In this document: piece after piece, positions 1 to 8,438 of the stretch
Layout: each line of letters starts with the position of its first letter
Position numbering within the stretch: position 1 is the stretch's first letter
Origin: Myxococcales bacterium
GTDB taxonomy: Bacteria; Myxococcota_A; Polyangia; Polyangiales; Polyangiaceae
DNA: 34,655 bases
Reading direction: 5' to 3'
Assembly: GCA_023248745.1 (NCBI GenBank)
Contig: JAHFDZ010000030.1
Location: 1-34,655 of the forward strand
Made by a program: the position numbers and the translations under genes
The notes under the pieces: generated by a model
What the model was told of the DNA's origin: nothing
The model's input: only the letters and a program-made list of their open reading frames with translations
Databases searched by the model: none

Positions 1-2151
1 CGCACGCAACAACTGAAACTATTTTTGCTGAGCCCTCGGGCAAACTTGGCGCTCGCGTTCCTTCGGGCCGCGTTGTTGTTCGCGCTGATTTTGCGATTCA
101 TTCCGCGCGAGCTTTTTCGACCTCGCGCAATTGCAACGGCGGCGGCAATGCTCCTTCCGTTCCTGCTGACGATCGCGACTACGCAAGTCGCGCGCGCCGA
201 CATGCCGAGCAAAGAACTGCTCGACGAGCTTCGCTCACGCCTTTCGCCAACACCCACTTGCTTGCCCACCTGCGCTTCAAGCGCACGCATGCGAATCGAA
301 GCGCACCCTCACACGCTGCGTGCACGCATCGAGATCGATGTCGCGGCTTCGACGGCGGTGCCACTTCCGGGCAGCCCCGCGCAGTGGATGCCAGACACGA
401 TCACCGTCGATGGCAAACCTGCGATGGCACTCGTTCGCATCAACGACACGCTCTGGCTTCAACTGAGCCCAGGTCCGCACCAAGTCTTACTCGACGGGCC
501 GATTGCCGATCGCGAATCAGTGCAGCTTGCACTCAAATTGAAACCTCATCGCGTGGAGAGCAGCCTCGAAGGTTGGACGCTCGACGGCGTGCACGAAGAT
601 GCAATCGCAGACGACAACGTGCAGCTTACACGCGTCCACTTGGCAGCCCACACAGGCCCAACAAATTCCGCTTCGAAGACCGAACCCATTCAACCCACAA
701 CGCTGCCGCCTTTCGTTCGCGTCGAACGGACGATCAGCTTCGGCCTCACGCGACAAGCGACGACGCGCATCTTTCGCATCACGCCACCGGGAACTGCCAT
801 CGTGCTCGAGATTCCGCTCCTGCAAGGCGAAGCCGTACTTAATGCAGACGTTCATGTGAATTCGGGCAAAGCGCAAATCAACATGGCGCCCACCGCAACG
901 GAGGTGGAGTGGAAGTCTGCGCTCGACGAGAAGGCAACGAGCATCGTTCTTACCGCGCCTTCCGCGCTCACGTGGGTCGAGGTGTGGCGATACGATGCAA
1001 GCCCCATCTGGCACGTCGAGACTGCGGGGCCGCGTGTCGTTCATCCCGAGGCCTCGGCGACCTTGCCAGAGTGGCATCCTTGGCCAGGCGAGAAACTCAC
1101 GCTGAGCGTCACAAGGCCGAGCGGCGTCAGTGGGCAAACCATTACGATCGACTCAAGCATTCTGACCTTCACCCCAGGTGTTCGAACGACCGAAGCCTTG
1201 CTCGTGCTCAAAATCCGCGCAAGCCGGGGTGGCGACCACATTGTCAAGATTCCTGATGGTTCACGATTGGAATCATTAACGATATCCGGCAAGAAGGTGC
1301 CTCCCCTTCAAGAGGGACGCAACGTGACTTTGCCCCTTGTTCCAGGCCAGCAAGAGGTGACTTTGGCGCTTGGCATTCCCTCCGGAATCGCAAACTTCTA
1401 CCGCGCGCCTTCTATCGATCTCGGCCTCCCCAACGTAAACGTCGCGACGACGATTGTGCCCGGCAATCGCTGGGTGCTCTTTGCGTATGGTCCAACGCTG
1501 GGACCCGCGGTGTTGTTCTGGAGCCTCTTTCTGGTTCTGTTGGTGATGGCGGTTGGGCTTGGGCACGTCAAGTTCGCCCCCGTCCCGACGCACGAATGGT
1601 TCTTGCTCGGAGTGGGACTCTCGCAGCTTCACATCGCGGCTGCGGCGGTCGTTATCGGTTGGCTACTCGTGCTCGGATGGCGGAACGCAAAGCCCGAGCT
1701 TGGCCTTTGGTCATTCAATCTGCGTCAGCTCACAATCATCGGCTGGACGCTCGTTGCGGTCGTCGTGCTCATCGTCGGCGTGAGTCACGGATTGCTCGGC
1801 AATCCCGAGATGCAAATTCGCGGCAATCAATCGAGTGCGTACTCGCTCCAATGGTTTCAAGATCGCGCAGCAAACACGCCCGACGCACCTTGGGTCATTT
1901 CAGTCCCCATGATTGCCTATCGTGCTGTGATGCTTGCGTGGGCACTTTGGCTCGCGTTCGCGCTCTTGCGCTGGTTTGCGTGGGGATGGCGCGCACTCGG
2001 CACAGGCGGCTTCTGGAAACACCCACCGCCACGCCCGCGCCCGGCGCCGCCACCGTCGCGTGAGCAACAAGAAGCGGCGAAGGGGGCTGCGCAAACGCAA
2101 GGCGTTATTGTTTCGGCACCCGCCGCGAAACCGACGCCGAAAGAGCAATAG
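1..2151 (+). CDS. Large membrane protein with periplasmic beta-rich region, 5' end cut by window edge
   Basis: I do not recognise a named function. The reading frame is open from base 1. The first possible start is TTG at 25, but the upstream codons also read as protein, so the gene very probably begins outside the window. Counting from base 25, hydrophobic segments lie near residues 8-27 and 38-57, the second ending in an Ala-Arg-Ala that resembles a cleavage site. A long, polar, Pro- and Thr-rich region without hydrophobic spans follows (about 60-475) and looks like beta-sandwich material. Four predicted membrane spans come at about 479-515, 524-552, 568-590 and 632-653. The last 45 residues are Pro/Arg-rich and probably cytoplasmic. 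The topology suggests an inner-membrane protein with a large periplasmic domain. It converges on the HDOD gene across a strong hairpin. Confidence 0.7.
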   Translation, partial: RTQQLKLFLLSPRANLALAFLRAALLFALILRFIPRELFRPRAIATAAAMLLPFLLTIATTQVARADMPSKELLDELRSRLSPTPTCLPTCASSARMRIEAHPHTLRARIEIDVAASTAVPLPGSPAQWMPDTITVDGKPAMALVRINDTLWLQLSPGPHQVLLDGPIADRESVQLALKLKPHRVESSLEGWTLDGVHEDAIADDNVQLTRVHLAAHTGPTNSASKTEPIQPTTLPPFVRVERTISFGLTRQATTRIFRITPPGTAIVLEIPLLQGEAVLNADVHVNSGKAQINMAPTATEVEWKSALDEKATSIVLTAPSALTWVEVWRYDASPIWHVETAGPRVVHPEASATLPEWHPWPGEKLTLSVTRPSGVSGQTITIDSSILTFTPGVRTTEALLVLKIRASRGGDHIVKIPDGSRLESLTISGKKVPPLQEGRNVTLPLVPGQQEVTLALGIPSGIANFYRAPSIDLGLPNVNVATTIVPGNRWVLFAYGPTLGPAVLFWSLFLVLLVMAVGLGHVKFAPVPTHEWFLLGVGLSQLHIAAAAVVIGWLLVLGWRNAKPELGLWSFNLRQLTIIGWTLVAVVVLIVGVSHGLLGNPEMQIRGNQSSAYSLQWFQDRAANTPDAPWVISVPMIAYRAVMLAWALWLAFALLRWFAWGWRALGTGGFWKHPPPRPRPAPPPSREQQEAAKGAAQTQGVIVSAPAAKPTPKEQ

Positions 2152-2178
2152 TTCAGCACGTTGACCTTCGCTCAAGCG

Positions 2179-2207
2179 CTGCGGCGTGGACATCTCACAC
2201 GCCGCAG
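2179..2207. terminator. 10-bp-stem hairpin between convergent genes
   Basis: Arms CTGCGGCGTG (2179-2188) and CACGCCGCAG (2198-2207) are perfect reverse complements around a 9-nt loop. The site lies in the 65-bp gap between the ends of two convergent genes. Neither strand has a run of T after the stem, so it is not a textbook intrinsic terminator. Its position still suggests bidirectional termination or 3'-end protection. Confidence 0.5.
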
Positions 2208-2216
2208 GTCACTCGC

Positions 2217-3614
2217 TCACTTGGCCTTCACAGGAGACATCACCATTGCGATCGCGACTTGGTTCGCAAACGTTTGAAGCGAAATGAGCGCGTCGTCGGT
2301 CACCGGCCTCTTTGAAAAGCCATTGTCGACAACAAATGCGCCCACACCCCGGCCTCCCGAGACGACAGGCACGCATGCAAAGCTGCGACTCTCGACGGCC
2401 TTCACCGGATCGCTCGACTCCGCGGCCTGCGCGTGCTCATTTGTCACGCGTTCAGCCCGACGCTCTCTCACGCATTTGGCAACAACACCAATGTGCGCGG
2501 GAAAGTGAACGTTGAGCATGCCGTCGGAGCCAACGCCAGACGCATGATGAACGACAAGGTCCTTTCCTTTATCGTCGAGGAACATGAGGAGTACGCGATC
2601 GAAGCCGATGCCGCGAAACGCGCCTTCGCAAATCGTTGTCATCATGTGATCGCGCGTGGCTCCTGACACCATCGCGCGCGAAATGTCGGCGAGACAATCG
2701 AGCTCGAGCGCTTTCTGATCGGCGACCCGCTGTGCCTTCGCCGCAACGTCGTCCTCGAGTTCGCTCGCATCGGACTCGAAAATCTTCGCGTATTCCTTGA
2801 AGCGCGTTTGCAATTCTTCGCGCGCCCATTCGAGGTCCGTGGGGCGCAACGTCAGCACCTGGAGTGCAAAGTCAATGCTCTTGACCGATTGACTCTCGTC
2901 TGACCAAATCTCGTGGGCCATCACATTGGCAAGCTTCACAACGTTCGCAAGCACGTCCCGATGGCGCGTGAGCACGTGGTGATGCCCGGTGGCGTTCCGA
3001 AGACTCTCGGCAAGCTTCCACTCGCTCAAGATCTCTTCGCCAATTTGCGCGTGGTTCGCGCCAATCACGTCGAGCTCTACCTCGATCCGGCTCTTGCCGG
3101 TCGCGACGAGAGTCTCGATGCGCTTGTACTCCTCGGGAAAGTACTTCACCAAAACGAGACGGCCAATGTCGTGAATGAGGCCCGCGATGAGCGCCTCTTC
3201 GGGCTCAGGATAAGCAATGCGTTCGGCGAGAATGCGACTGAGCACCGCCACGGTGAGCGAGTGCCGATAGAGCATTGTGAGACTCTCGGACTTGCGATCC
3301 AGCATTCCATAGAGCGCAATCGAGATGGCCAGATTGCGAATCGCATCGAAACCGATCAGGATGACCGCTTGCGAGATCGTCGTCGCTTTGACGCGACGGT
3401 GATACGGAACGCTGTTGATCATCCGCAGAACGCGGGCGGTGAGTGTTTGATCCTTGAGGATGATGTTGGCGAGGTCTTCCGCCGCACTCTTGTCGTCGCG
3501 CGTGGCCTCGCTAATCTCCGACACAATTTTCGGCAAGACCGGGAGGTCTTCGCGAAGACGGGCGTTGATCGTAGCGATGCGCGCTCGCACGCGCTGGAGA
3601 GAGAGTTGCGACAT
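2217..3614 (-). CDS. HDOD domain signalling protein with C-terminal GAF domain
   Basis: 465 residues. Residues about 20-210 match the HDOD family (HD-related output domain). They show the typical opening LPVLPKIVSEI, the segment MINS near 65-68, and a GLIHDIGRL element at 145-153. HDOD proteins usually lack phosphodiesterase activity and act as signalling or scaffold modules. A helical, charged linker (about 265-300) leads to a GAF domain (about 300-455) with a small-molecule or redox-sensor fold. No membrane span or signal peptide is seen, so it is cytoplasmic. The ATG at 3614 has an AAGGAG-like site 3 nt upstream (3618-3623). A dyad at 3668-3682 and a TATAGT box on the minus strand at 3649-3644 lie upstream. 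Ligand and partner are unknown. Confidence 0.85.
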   Translation of the reverse strand: MSQLSLQRVRARIATINARLREDLPVLPKIVSEISEATRDDKSAAEDLANIILKDQTLTARVLRMINSVPYHRRVKATTISQAVILIGFDAIRNLAISIALYGMLDRKSESLTMLYRHSLTVAVLSRILAERIAYPEPEEALIAGLIHDIGRLVLVKYFPEEYKRIETLVATGKSRIEVELDVIGANHAQIGEEILSEWKLAESLRNATGHHHVLTRHRDVLANVVKLANVMAHEIWSDESQSVKSIDFALQVLTLRPTDLEWAREELQTRFKEYAKIFESDASELEDDVAAKAQRVADQKALELDCLADISRAMVSGATRDHMMTTICEGAFRGIGFDRVLLMFLDDKGKDLVVHHASGVGSDGMLNVHFPAHIGVVAKCVRERRAERVTNEHAQAAESSDPVKAVESRSFACVPVVSGGRGVGAFVVDNGFSKRPVTDDALISLQTFANQVAIAMVMSPVKAK

Positions 3615-3643
3615 GGGCTCCTTCGGGCTCTCGCCTACTCTTA

Positions 3644-3682
3644 ACTATATCGCTCTGTTCGGCGTCGGCACGATTCTCGTGC
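3644..3682 (-). promoter_or_regulatory. Candidate promoter and operator of the HDOD-GAF gene
   Basis: GCACGATTCTCGTGC at 3668-3682 is a perfect dyad (6-bp arms, 3-nt centre), 54-68 bp upstream of the start codon. A TATAGT hexamer on the minus strand (3649-3644) could be a -10 box. The dyad would then overlap the -35 position, where no TTGACA-like hexamer is visible. That arrangement would suit a regulator-dependent promoter. This is inferred from position only. Confidence 0.35.
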
Positions 3683-3750
3683 TTCTCGGCGCGTAGACGT
3701 GGCCCCGCTGCGGAAAGCTCAACCGTCCAAGTGCGCGGTCGCTTCAGTGG

Positions 3751-4890
3751 CTAGGGCGTCGCAAGCTCGTTAACGCGCGGCACAAAAAAGCGCTTGAGCG
3801 AAAGGAAATGCCGCTCAAACAGGTGCCACGACACAAACGCCACACCGTAGGACGCGATCGATACGCTCACCATGTATGCGAGAGCGACGGACAATCGCAC
3901 GCCGCCAGAAGCGTCTGCGAACATGTGCTCGACCCTCGCATGAAGCGGCGCGTTGATCAGCTGATGCGCGACGTAAATTGCGTAGCTGTACTTGCCCAGT
4001 TGCTGAAGCGGCTGCCACTCGAGCGCGGCCCTCAACTTGCGCGTCCAAGGTTGGTCAAGGTCGGTCGCGCCCACGAGAACGAGTGCTAACGACGCAAACG
4101 CCACGACAGAGTACCCGACGGTTTGCACGGCGAGGCTTGTCCGCGGGAGGCCACCCGTCGCGACAAATACGCCAGCCAACAATGCAAATGAACCGAGCGC
4201 AAAGCGACGGACGAGCGACGTCGTGAGCCAAGGCCTGCGCACTGCAACCGCACCCAGCGCACCGAGTGCAAGCGCGTCAATGCGTGAGACCGTCGCTTGA
4301 TAAGCCCATGCTGGCGGCAACCCCGCCATGCGCACATAAACGCGTGCGGCAAACGCGCCCACGATCAGCACTGCGCACAATCGCGCAAAGCCCTTGGCCC
4401 GAAATGCGAGCACGGCAAACGGCCACAAGAGATAAAACTGCTCCTCAACGGCGAGCGACCAGAGGTGCCCGAGCGGCGCAACACCGCGACCCATGAGTGA
4501 TGACCAGTTCGAAAGATACAGCCAATACCAAAGCTGCGTCCCTGAGTCGCTCACCTGAGGCGCGTGACTCACGTAAGGCATCAACACGAAGTAAGCAAAC
4601 AGCGCCAAGTAGTAGAGCGGGAAGATGCGCAACACGCGCCGCATGAAAAACGACCCGAGAAAATTAGGCGCACGCTTTGAATCGATGAGAATGCCGGTGA
4701 TGAGGAAACCCGACAGAACGAAGAAGAGCTGAACGCCCACCCAACCTGCACCGACCAAGCGATCGGCAAGCGTTCCGAGCGCGGTGGCGCCTTCGAAGTA
4801 CCCGAGGTTGTGCGCAAGCACGCACGCCAACGCGATGCCTCTCACTCCGTCGAGAGCGGGGAAATGCTTCTTTCCAGCTAACACCGTCAC
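3751..4890 (-). CDS. Integral membrane acyltransferase, OafA/YrhL-type (acyltransferase family 3)
   Basis: About 379 residues from the GTG at 4890. The frame is open up to a TTG at 4962, but the extra 24 residues are Cys/Arg-rich and unlike the family, which normally begins close to the FPALDGVRGIA motif. That motif sits about 10 residues after the GTG. The remainder has roughly ten hydrophobic spans. They include the FFVLSGFLI element, a basic FFMRRVLRIFPLYYL segment, the GHLWSLAVEEQFYLLWP motif with its conserved His and Glu, and a late Lys-Tyr-Ser-Tyr-Ala-Ile-Tyr-Val-Ala-His segment. These enzymes usually acetylate or otherwise acylate extracytoplasmic glycans such as O-antigen, peptidoglycan or exopolysaccharide. 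The acceptor here is unknown. The gene lies directly downstream of the short LysR-type gene and may share its transcript. Confidence 0.88.
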   Translation of the reverse strand: MTVLAGKKHFPALDGVRGIALACVLAHNLGYFEGATALGTLADRLVGAGWVGVQLFFVLSGFLITGILIDSKRAPNFLGSFFMRRVLRIFPLYYLALFAYFVLMPYVSHAPQVSDSGTQLWYWLYLSNWSSLMGRGVAPLGHLWSLAVEEQFYLLWPFAVLAFRAKGFARLCAVLIVGAFAARVYVRMAGLPPAWAYQATVSRIDALALGALGAVAVRRPWLTTSLVRRFALGSFALLAGVFVATGGLPRTSLAVQTVGYSVVAFASLALVLVGATDLDQPWTRKLRAALEWQPLQQLGKYSYAIYVAHQLINAPLHARVEHMFADASGGVRLSVALAYMVSVSIASYGVAFVSWHLFERHFLSLKRFFVPRVNELATP

Positions 4891-4987
4891 CTTGTGGCCC
4901 GATGTAGCACAATCGCGCCCCAATACGCACCTTACGCACACCGGGCCAACTTTTGGCGTCAATTACCTAAGGCTTTTCGCGCCTGCT

Positions 4988-5254
4988 CTACGATTTGGGG
5001 CGAATCGACTCCACGGCTTCGTCGACGGATGCGAGAATCTTGCGGGCGTGGGCGAGAAAGACTGCGCCTTGGGGAAGAAGCCGCATCCCACTGGCCGTCC
5101 GCGCAAACAGGTGCGTGCCCAATTCGTCCTCGAGAGCGCGAATTTGCCGGCTTAGCGGAGGCTGCGCGATGTGAAGCCGCTCGGCGGCGCGACTCACATT
5201 GCCTTCTTCGGCCACCGCGACGAAATACCGAACCTGCGACAAGCTCATCGCCAT
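4988..5254 (-). CDS. Short LysR-type protein: DNA-binding domain and linker helix only
   Basis: 88 residues. The whole protein matches the N-terminal part of LysR-family regulators: the opening [16 protein letters not shown], the helix-turn-helix with [18 protein letters not shown], and the wing segment ending in [12 protein letters not shown]. The linker or dimerisation helix runs to about residue 84. A stop codon follows directly. Neither the next bases nor the other frames on this strand resume a LysR effector-binding domain. Full family members are about 300 residues, so some 200 are missing. The downstream gene is the membrane acyltransferase. The upstream 88-bp gap is shared with the divergent methionine aminopeptidase gene, the classic place for a LysR site. 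It is either a genuine stand-alone DNA-binding protein or a truncated remnant. The start could also be the ATG at 5248. Confidence 0.75.
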   Translation of the reverse strand: MAMSLSQVRYFVAVAEEGNVSRAAERLHIAQPPLSRQIRALEDELGTHLFARTASGMRLLPQGAVFLAHARKILASVDEAVESIRPKS

Positions 5255-5342
5255 TCATCTTAGCGCAAACTCGACGCATTCGCCCCTGCGCCAGATCGAA
5301 ACGGTATTGGCTCTCCCCACCCACCACGCGCCATCGTCAGCT

Positions 5343-6122
5343 ATGGCCATCGAGATCCACAGTCCTCTCGCAATTCACAAACTGCGACGCGCCGGACGAG
5401 CCGCAGCTGCAACCCTCGCGCACGTGGAGAACCTTCTTCGCCCCGGCGTCACAACAGCCTCAATCGACGCCTGGGTTCGCGAACACACCAAGAGCCTAGG
5501 TGGAAAACCGAGCCAACTTGGTTACAAGGGATTTCCCGCAGCGGTTTGCACGAGTCGCAACGAAGTGGTCTGCCACGGCATGCCGCGCGAAGGCGAGGTG
5601 GTCAACGAAGGCGACATCCTCAACGTCGATGTCACAACCGAACTAGACGGTTACCACGGCGATACGTCAAGAACATTTACGATAGGCACACCCTCTCCAG
5701 AAGCGCGTCACGTGGTCAGCATCGCAAGTCGCTGCCTTGATGCTGGCATCCGCGTCGTTCGAGAAGGAGCACGCCTTGGCGATATTGGCGCCGCGATCGA
5801 AGAGCTTGCGCACCGCGAAGGATGCTCCGTCGTCCGCGAATTCGGCGGCCATGGAATTGGACGCCGTATGCACATGGACCCCCATGTGTCGCACGTCGGC
5901 ACTCGCGGCGTCGGAGTGAAACTCGTCGCCGGAATGGTGTTTACGATCGAACCCATGATCAATCTTGGCTCTCCCGACGTTGTCGTCCTCGATGACGGAT
6001 GGACCGTCGTCACGAAGAGCCGGTGTCTCTCCGCCCAATTTGAACACACAGTTTTGGTCACACGAAAAGGCTGCGAAGTGCTCACGCGATCGGACGATCG
6101 ATCGCGACGAATGCCCGCTTAA
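5343..6122 (+). CDS. map: Methionine aminopeptidase, type I
   Basis: 259 residues. It removes the initiator Met from nascent cytoplasmic proteins. The five metal ligands of the family are recognisable: Asp96 and Asp107 in NVDVTTELDGYHGDTSRTF, His in the GGHGIGR motif, Glu in FTIEPMIN, and Glu in SAQFEHTVLV near the end. His78 in VVCHGMP corresponds to the substrate-contact His. There is no N-terminal zinc-finger extension, so it belongs to the short bacterial subtype. The ATG at 5343 is chosen because family members begin a few residues before the KLRRAGRAAAATL helix; the open frame further upstream is not family-like. No ribosomal-protein or secY genes are adjacent, so it may be a second, non-operon copy. 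Confidence 0.95.
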   Translation: MAIEIHSPLAIHKLRRAGRAAAATLAHVENLLRPGVTTASIDAWVREHTKSLGGKPSQLGYKGFPAAVCTSRNEVVCHGMPREGEVVNEGDILNVDVTTELDGYHGDTSRTFTIGTPSPEARHVVSIASRCLDAGIRVVREGARLGDIGAAIEELAHREGCSVVREFGGHGIGRRMHMDPHVSHVGTRGVGVKLVAGMVFTIEPMINLGSPDVVVLDDGWTVVTKSRCLSAQFEHTVLVTRKGCEVLTRSDDRSRRMPA

Positions 6123-6223
6123 GAGGGATGTGTTCATGCGCCTTTTCGTTTTCGCGCAACATCGATATCGCTGGCTGATCACGCCAAATTGTGGCGCCGT
6201 TGCTGCCTTGACAGTGGCCAAAG

Positions 6224-7345
6224 ATGAACCACTACGTACGAATGCATAGCTTCATTAACGATGATGTTTTTGTTGCCCAAGCGCATAGGGAGCCATCCGC
6301 GAAACTCAGTGGTCGGACTATCGGCACCGTTTTTGTTCGCCATATCTTGGAGTGCATGGTTGCAGCAGGCGCGCCTCGCGAAGACGTGCTCCGTGCGGCC
6401 AATCTATCGATCGAAGAGCTAGCCAACGATGAGGGTCGCGTCGCTGCCGAAGTCGATCTCTGCATGTGGAACGCAGCCATCGCCGCAACAGGTGATGAGA
6501 ACCTTGGCCTGCGCTGCGCAACCGTGTCGAGCGCCTTCGATGACGTTCTCATCCTCTACATCATGCGAACAAGCGAGACGTTGGGCGGCGCCATCGATCG
6601 AGCGATCCGCTATCAACGGCTCAACCAAGACGTTGCATCATCGACACTGGCGATAAGAGGATCGATCGCTCGGTTTTCTCATTCCGGTCGTGAAGCCGTG
6701 CCGCCCATCCCAGGCCCCGCGATCGAACTTGGATTCGGAGCCCTCCTTCGGTTCATTCGCGAAGTGGTCGGCCAGGACTTCGTTCCGCTTTCGGTTGCGC
6801 TCGAACATTCCGCACCGAAGGACCTATCGCTGCACCACACGATCTTTGGTCGCAACGTCGTTTTCAATGCGCCTGAGAACTCAATCGAATTCGAATCACG
6901 ATGGCTCGAGGCGCCACTCAAGACAACGGACTCGCCGTTGCGTCGCATTCTCGAACGATACGCAGACGAGGTGCTCGGACCATCGGCACTCGAGCCATCG
7001 ATCGTACGGATGCTCCGTCCCGCACTTGAACGCATGCTTCGCAATGGAGACGTTAGTCTTTCAAGCGCGGCGAAGGCGGTTGCGCTGTCGTCCCGTTCGC
7101 TTCAACGGAAGCTAAGAGACGCCGACACAACCTTCGTCGGTGTCCTCGACGACGTACGAAAGCAACTCCTGCAGGCGTACATTAGCGACGTAACATTGTC
7201 GCTTGCGCAAATTGCGTATCTCCTCGGATTTAGCAATCAAAGTGGATTTCACCGCGCATTTATCCGTTGGTTCGGCGTGACGCCAGGTCGATGGCGCGCG
7301 CAACAAAGCAAACTCGGTTCACGAAGTGGATTCCGAGGAAACTGA
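6224..7345 (+). CDS. AraC-family transcriptional regulator with N-terminal arabinose-operon-regulator-like sensor domain
   Basis: 373 residues. The N-terminal part (about 35-230) has the pattern of the family in which a ligand-binding domain of about 200 residues (Arabinose_bd type, as in OruR/ArgR-like regulators) precedes the DNA-binding region. The C-terminal 100 residues hold two helix-turn-helix motifs. The first is around SLSSAAKAVALSSRSLQRKL, and the second is around LSLAQIAYLLGFSNQSGFHR, followed by FIRWFGVTPGRWR, which is the AraC signature. The effector is unknown. The gene stands alone, about 100 bp after map and 45 bp before rmlB, so either gene is a possible target. The ATG at 6224 is used; a second ATG at 6242 is also possible. 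Confidence 0.88.
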   Translation: MNHYVRMHSFINDDVFVAQAHREPSAKLSGRTIGTVFVRHILECMVAAGAPREDVLRAANLSIEELANDEGRVAAEVDLCMWNAAIAATGDENLGLRCATVSSAFDDVLILYIMRTSETLGGAIDRAIRYQRLNQDVASSTLAIRGSIARFSHSGREAVPPIPGPAIELGFGALLRFIREVVGQDFVPLSVALEHSAPKDLSLHHTIFGRNVVFNAPENSIEFESRWLEAPLKTTDSPLRRILERYADEVLGPSALEPSIVRMLRPALERMLRNGDVSLSSAAKAVALSSRSLQRKLRDADTTFVGVLDDVRKQLLQAYISDVTLSLAQIAYLLGFSNQSGFHRAFIRWFGVTPGRWRAQQSKLGSRSGFRGN

Positions 7346-7390
7346 GCCGCGCAAATCGGCGTGGTCGATCTCTTCTGATACGTTCAATCG

Positions 7391-8416
7391 ATGCACACCC
7401 CAGCACGCGTGCTGATCACCGGCTGCGCAGGTTTCATTGGCTCAAACTTCGTGCGGCATCTGCTCGACGTCGATCGAACCGCTCACCTCGTTGGGCTCGA
7501 TCTGTTGACCTACGCCGGCTCGCTCGACAACTTAGTTGACCTTCCTGATCCTGCGCGATTCGCCTTTGAAAAGGGCAACATCTGCAACGCAGCCCTCGTC
7601 TCGCAGCTCTTGCGTGATCATCACATCGATACCGTCGTGCACTTTGCCGCAGAGAGCCACGTCGATCGATCCATCGAAGGTCCGGGAGCATTTGTCGACA
7701 CAAATGTGATGGGCACCTTTGTGCTCTTGCAAGAGGCACGTCGCTACTGGCTCGACGAGCGCGCTTTGGGTTCTCAGAGTGTGCGCTTCCATCACGTTTC
7801 AACGGATGAGGTATTCGGAAGCTTGAGCGCCGCGGCCCCCCACTCACGCGAAGGCGATCCGTACTTACCCAATTCTCCGTATGCCGCGTCGAAGGCAAGC
7901 TCAGACCACTTCGTGCGTGCGTACCAACAGACGTTTTCCTTGCCCACGACGATGACGCATTGCTCGAACAACTACGGGCCCTTCCAACATCAGGAAAAAT
8001 TCATTCCAACCGTGATTCGATCGGCGCTCGCGCGAAAGGCGATCCCGATTTACGGCGACGGCAGCAATGTCCGCGATTGGCTTCATGTCCACGATCACTG
8101 CATGGCGATCGAGCGCGTGATGCGCCAATCCGAGTCTGGACAGACGTACAACGTCGGCGGCAAGAATGCCTGGTCAAACAACGACGTCGCCAAACTCATT
8201 TGCAATTTTCTTGACGAATTGCAACCAAGCGGCGCGCCTCACAGCCAGCTGCTCACATTCGTGACCGACCGACTTGGTCACGACGCGCGGTACGCCGTTT
8301 GTGCGGACAAAATTGCGAACGACCTTGGCTGGCAACCCACCTTTGCATTTGAAAAGGCTCTTCGCGACGTGGTGCGCTGGTACGTAGACCGCATGACATC
8401 ATCTCAAGCCCGTTAG
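7391..8416 (+). CDS. rmlB: dTDP-glucose 4,6-dehydratase
   Basis: 341 residues, normal for the family. It converts dTDP-glucose to dTDP-4-keto-6-deoxyglucose, an early step towards dTDP-rhamnose and other deoxysugars of surface glycans. The NAD-binding motif TGCAGFIG is at residues 10-17. The catalytic Thr138-Asp139-Glu140 triplet lies in HHVSTDEVFGSL, and Tyr164-Lys168 is in SPYAASKAS. Further signatures are HCSNNYGPFQ and YGDGSNVRDWLHVHDH. This short-chain dehydrogenase is cytoplasmic and soluble. None of rmlA, rmlC or rmlD lies next to it, so the rest of the pathway must be encoded elsewhere. The upstream neighbour is the AraC-family regulator. Confidence 0.92.
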   Translation: MHTPARVLITGCAGFIGSNFVRHLLDVDRTAHLVGLDLLTYAGSLDNLVDLPDPARFAFEKGNICNAALVSQLLRDHHIDTVVHFAAESHVDRSIEGPGAFVDTNVMGTFVLLQEARRYWLDERALGSQSVRFHHVSTDEVFGSLSAAAPHSREGDPYLPNSPYAASKASSDHFVRAYQQTFSLPTTMTHCSNNYGPFQHQEKFIPTVIRSALARKAIPIYGDGSNVRDWLHVHDHCMAIERVMRQSESGQTYNVGGKNAWSNNDVAKLICNFLDELQPSGAPHSQLLTFVTDRLGHDARYAVCADKIANDLGWQPTFAFEKALRDVVRWYVDRMTSSQAR

Positions 8417-8438
8417 AAATTCGTTTATCCTCAACCTC

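Noticed and set aside
2913-3644. 243-codon open frame opposite the HDOD gene
   Set aside because: It mirrors the coding frame of a clear HDOD protein, and its translation has no domain or hydrophobic pattern. Long antisense frames are expected at this base composition.
4891-4962. Extra 24 residues at the start of the acyltransferase from TTG 4962
   Set aside because: The segment has several Cys and Arg and no family match, while the GTG at 4890 lies at the expected distance from the first conserved motif.
6208-6236. TTGACA hexamer at 6208-6213 as a -35 box for the AraC-family gene
   Set aside because: The hexamer lies 10 nt before the ATG, so transcription would start inside the coding region, and no good -10 box follows at normal spacing.
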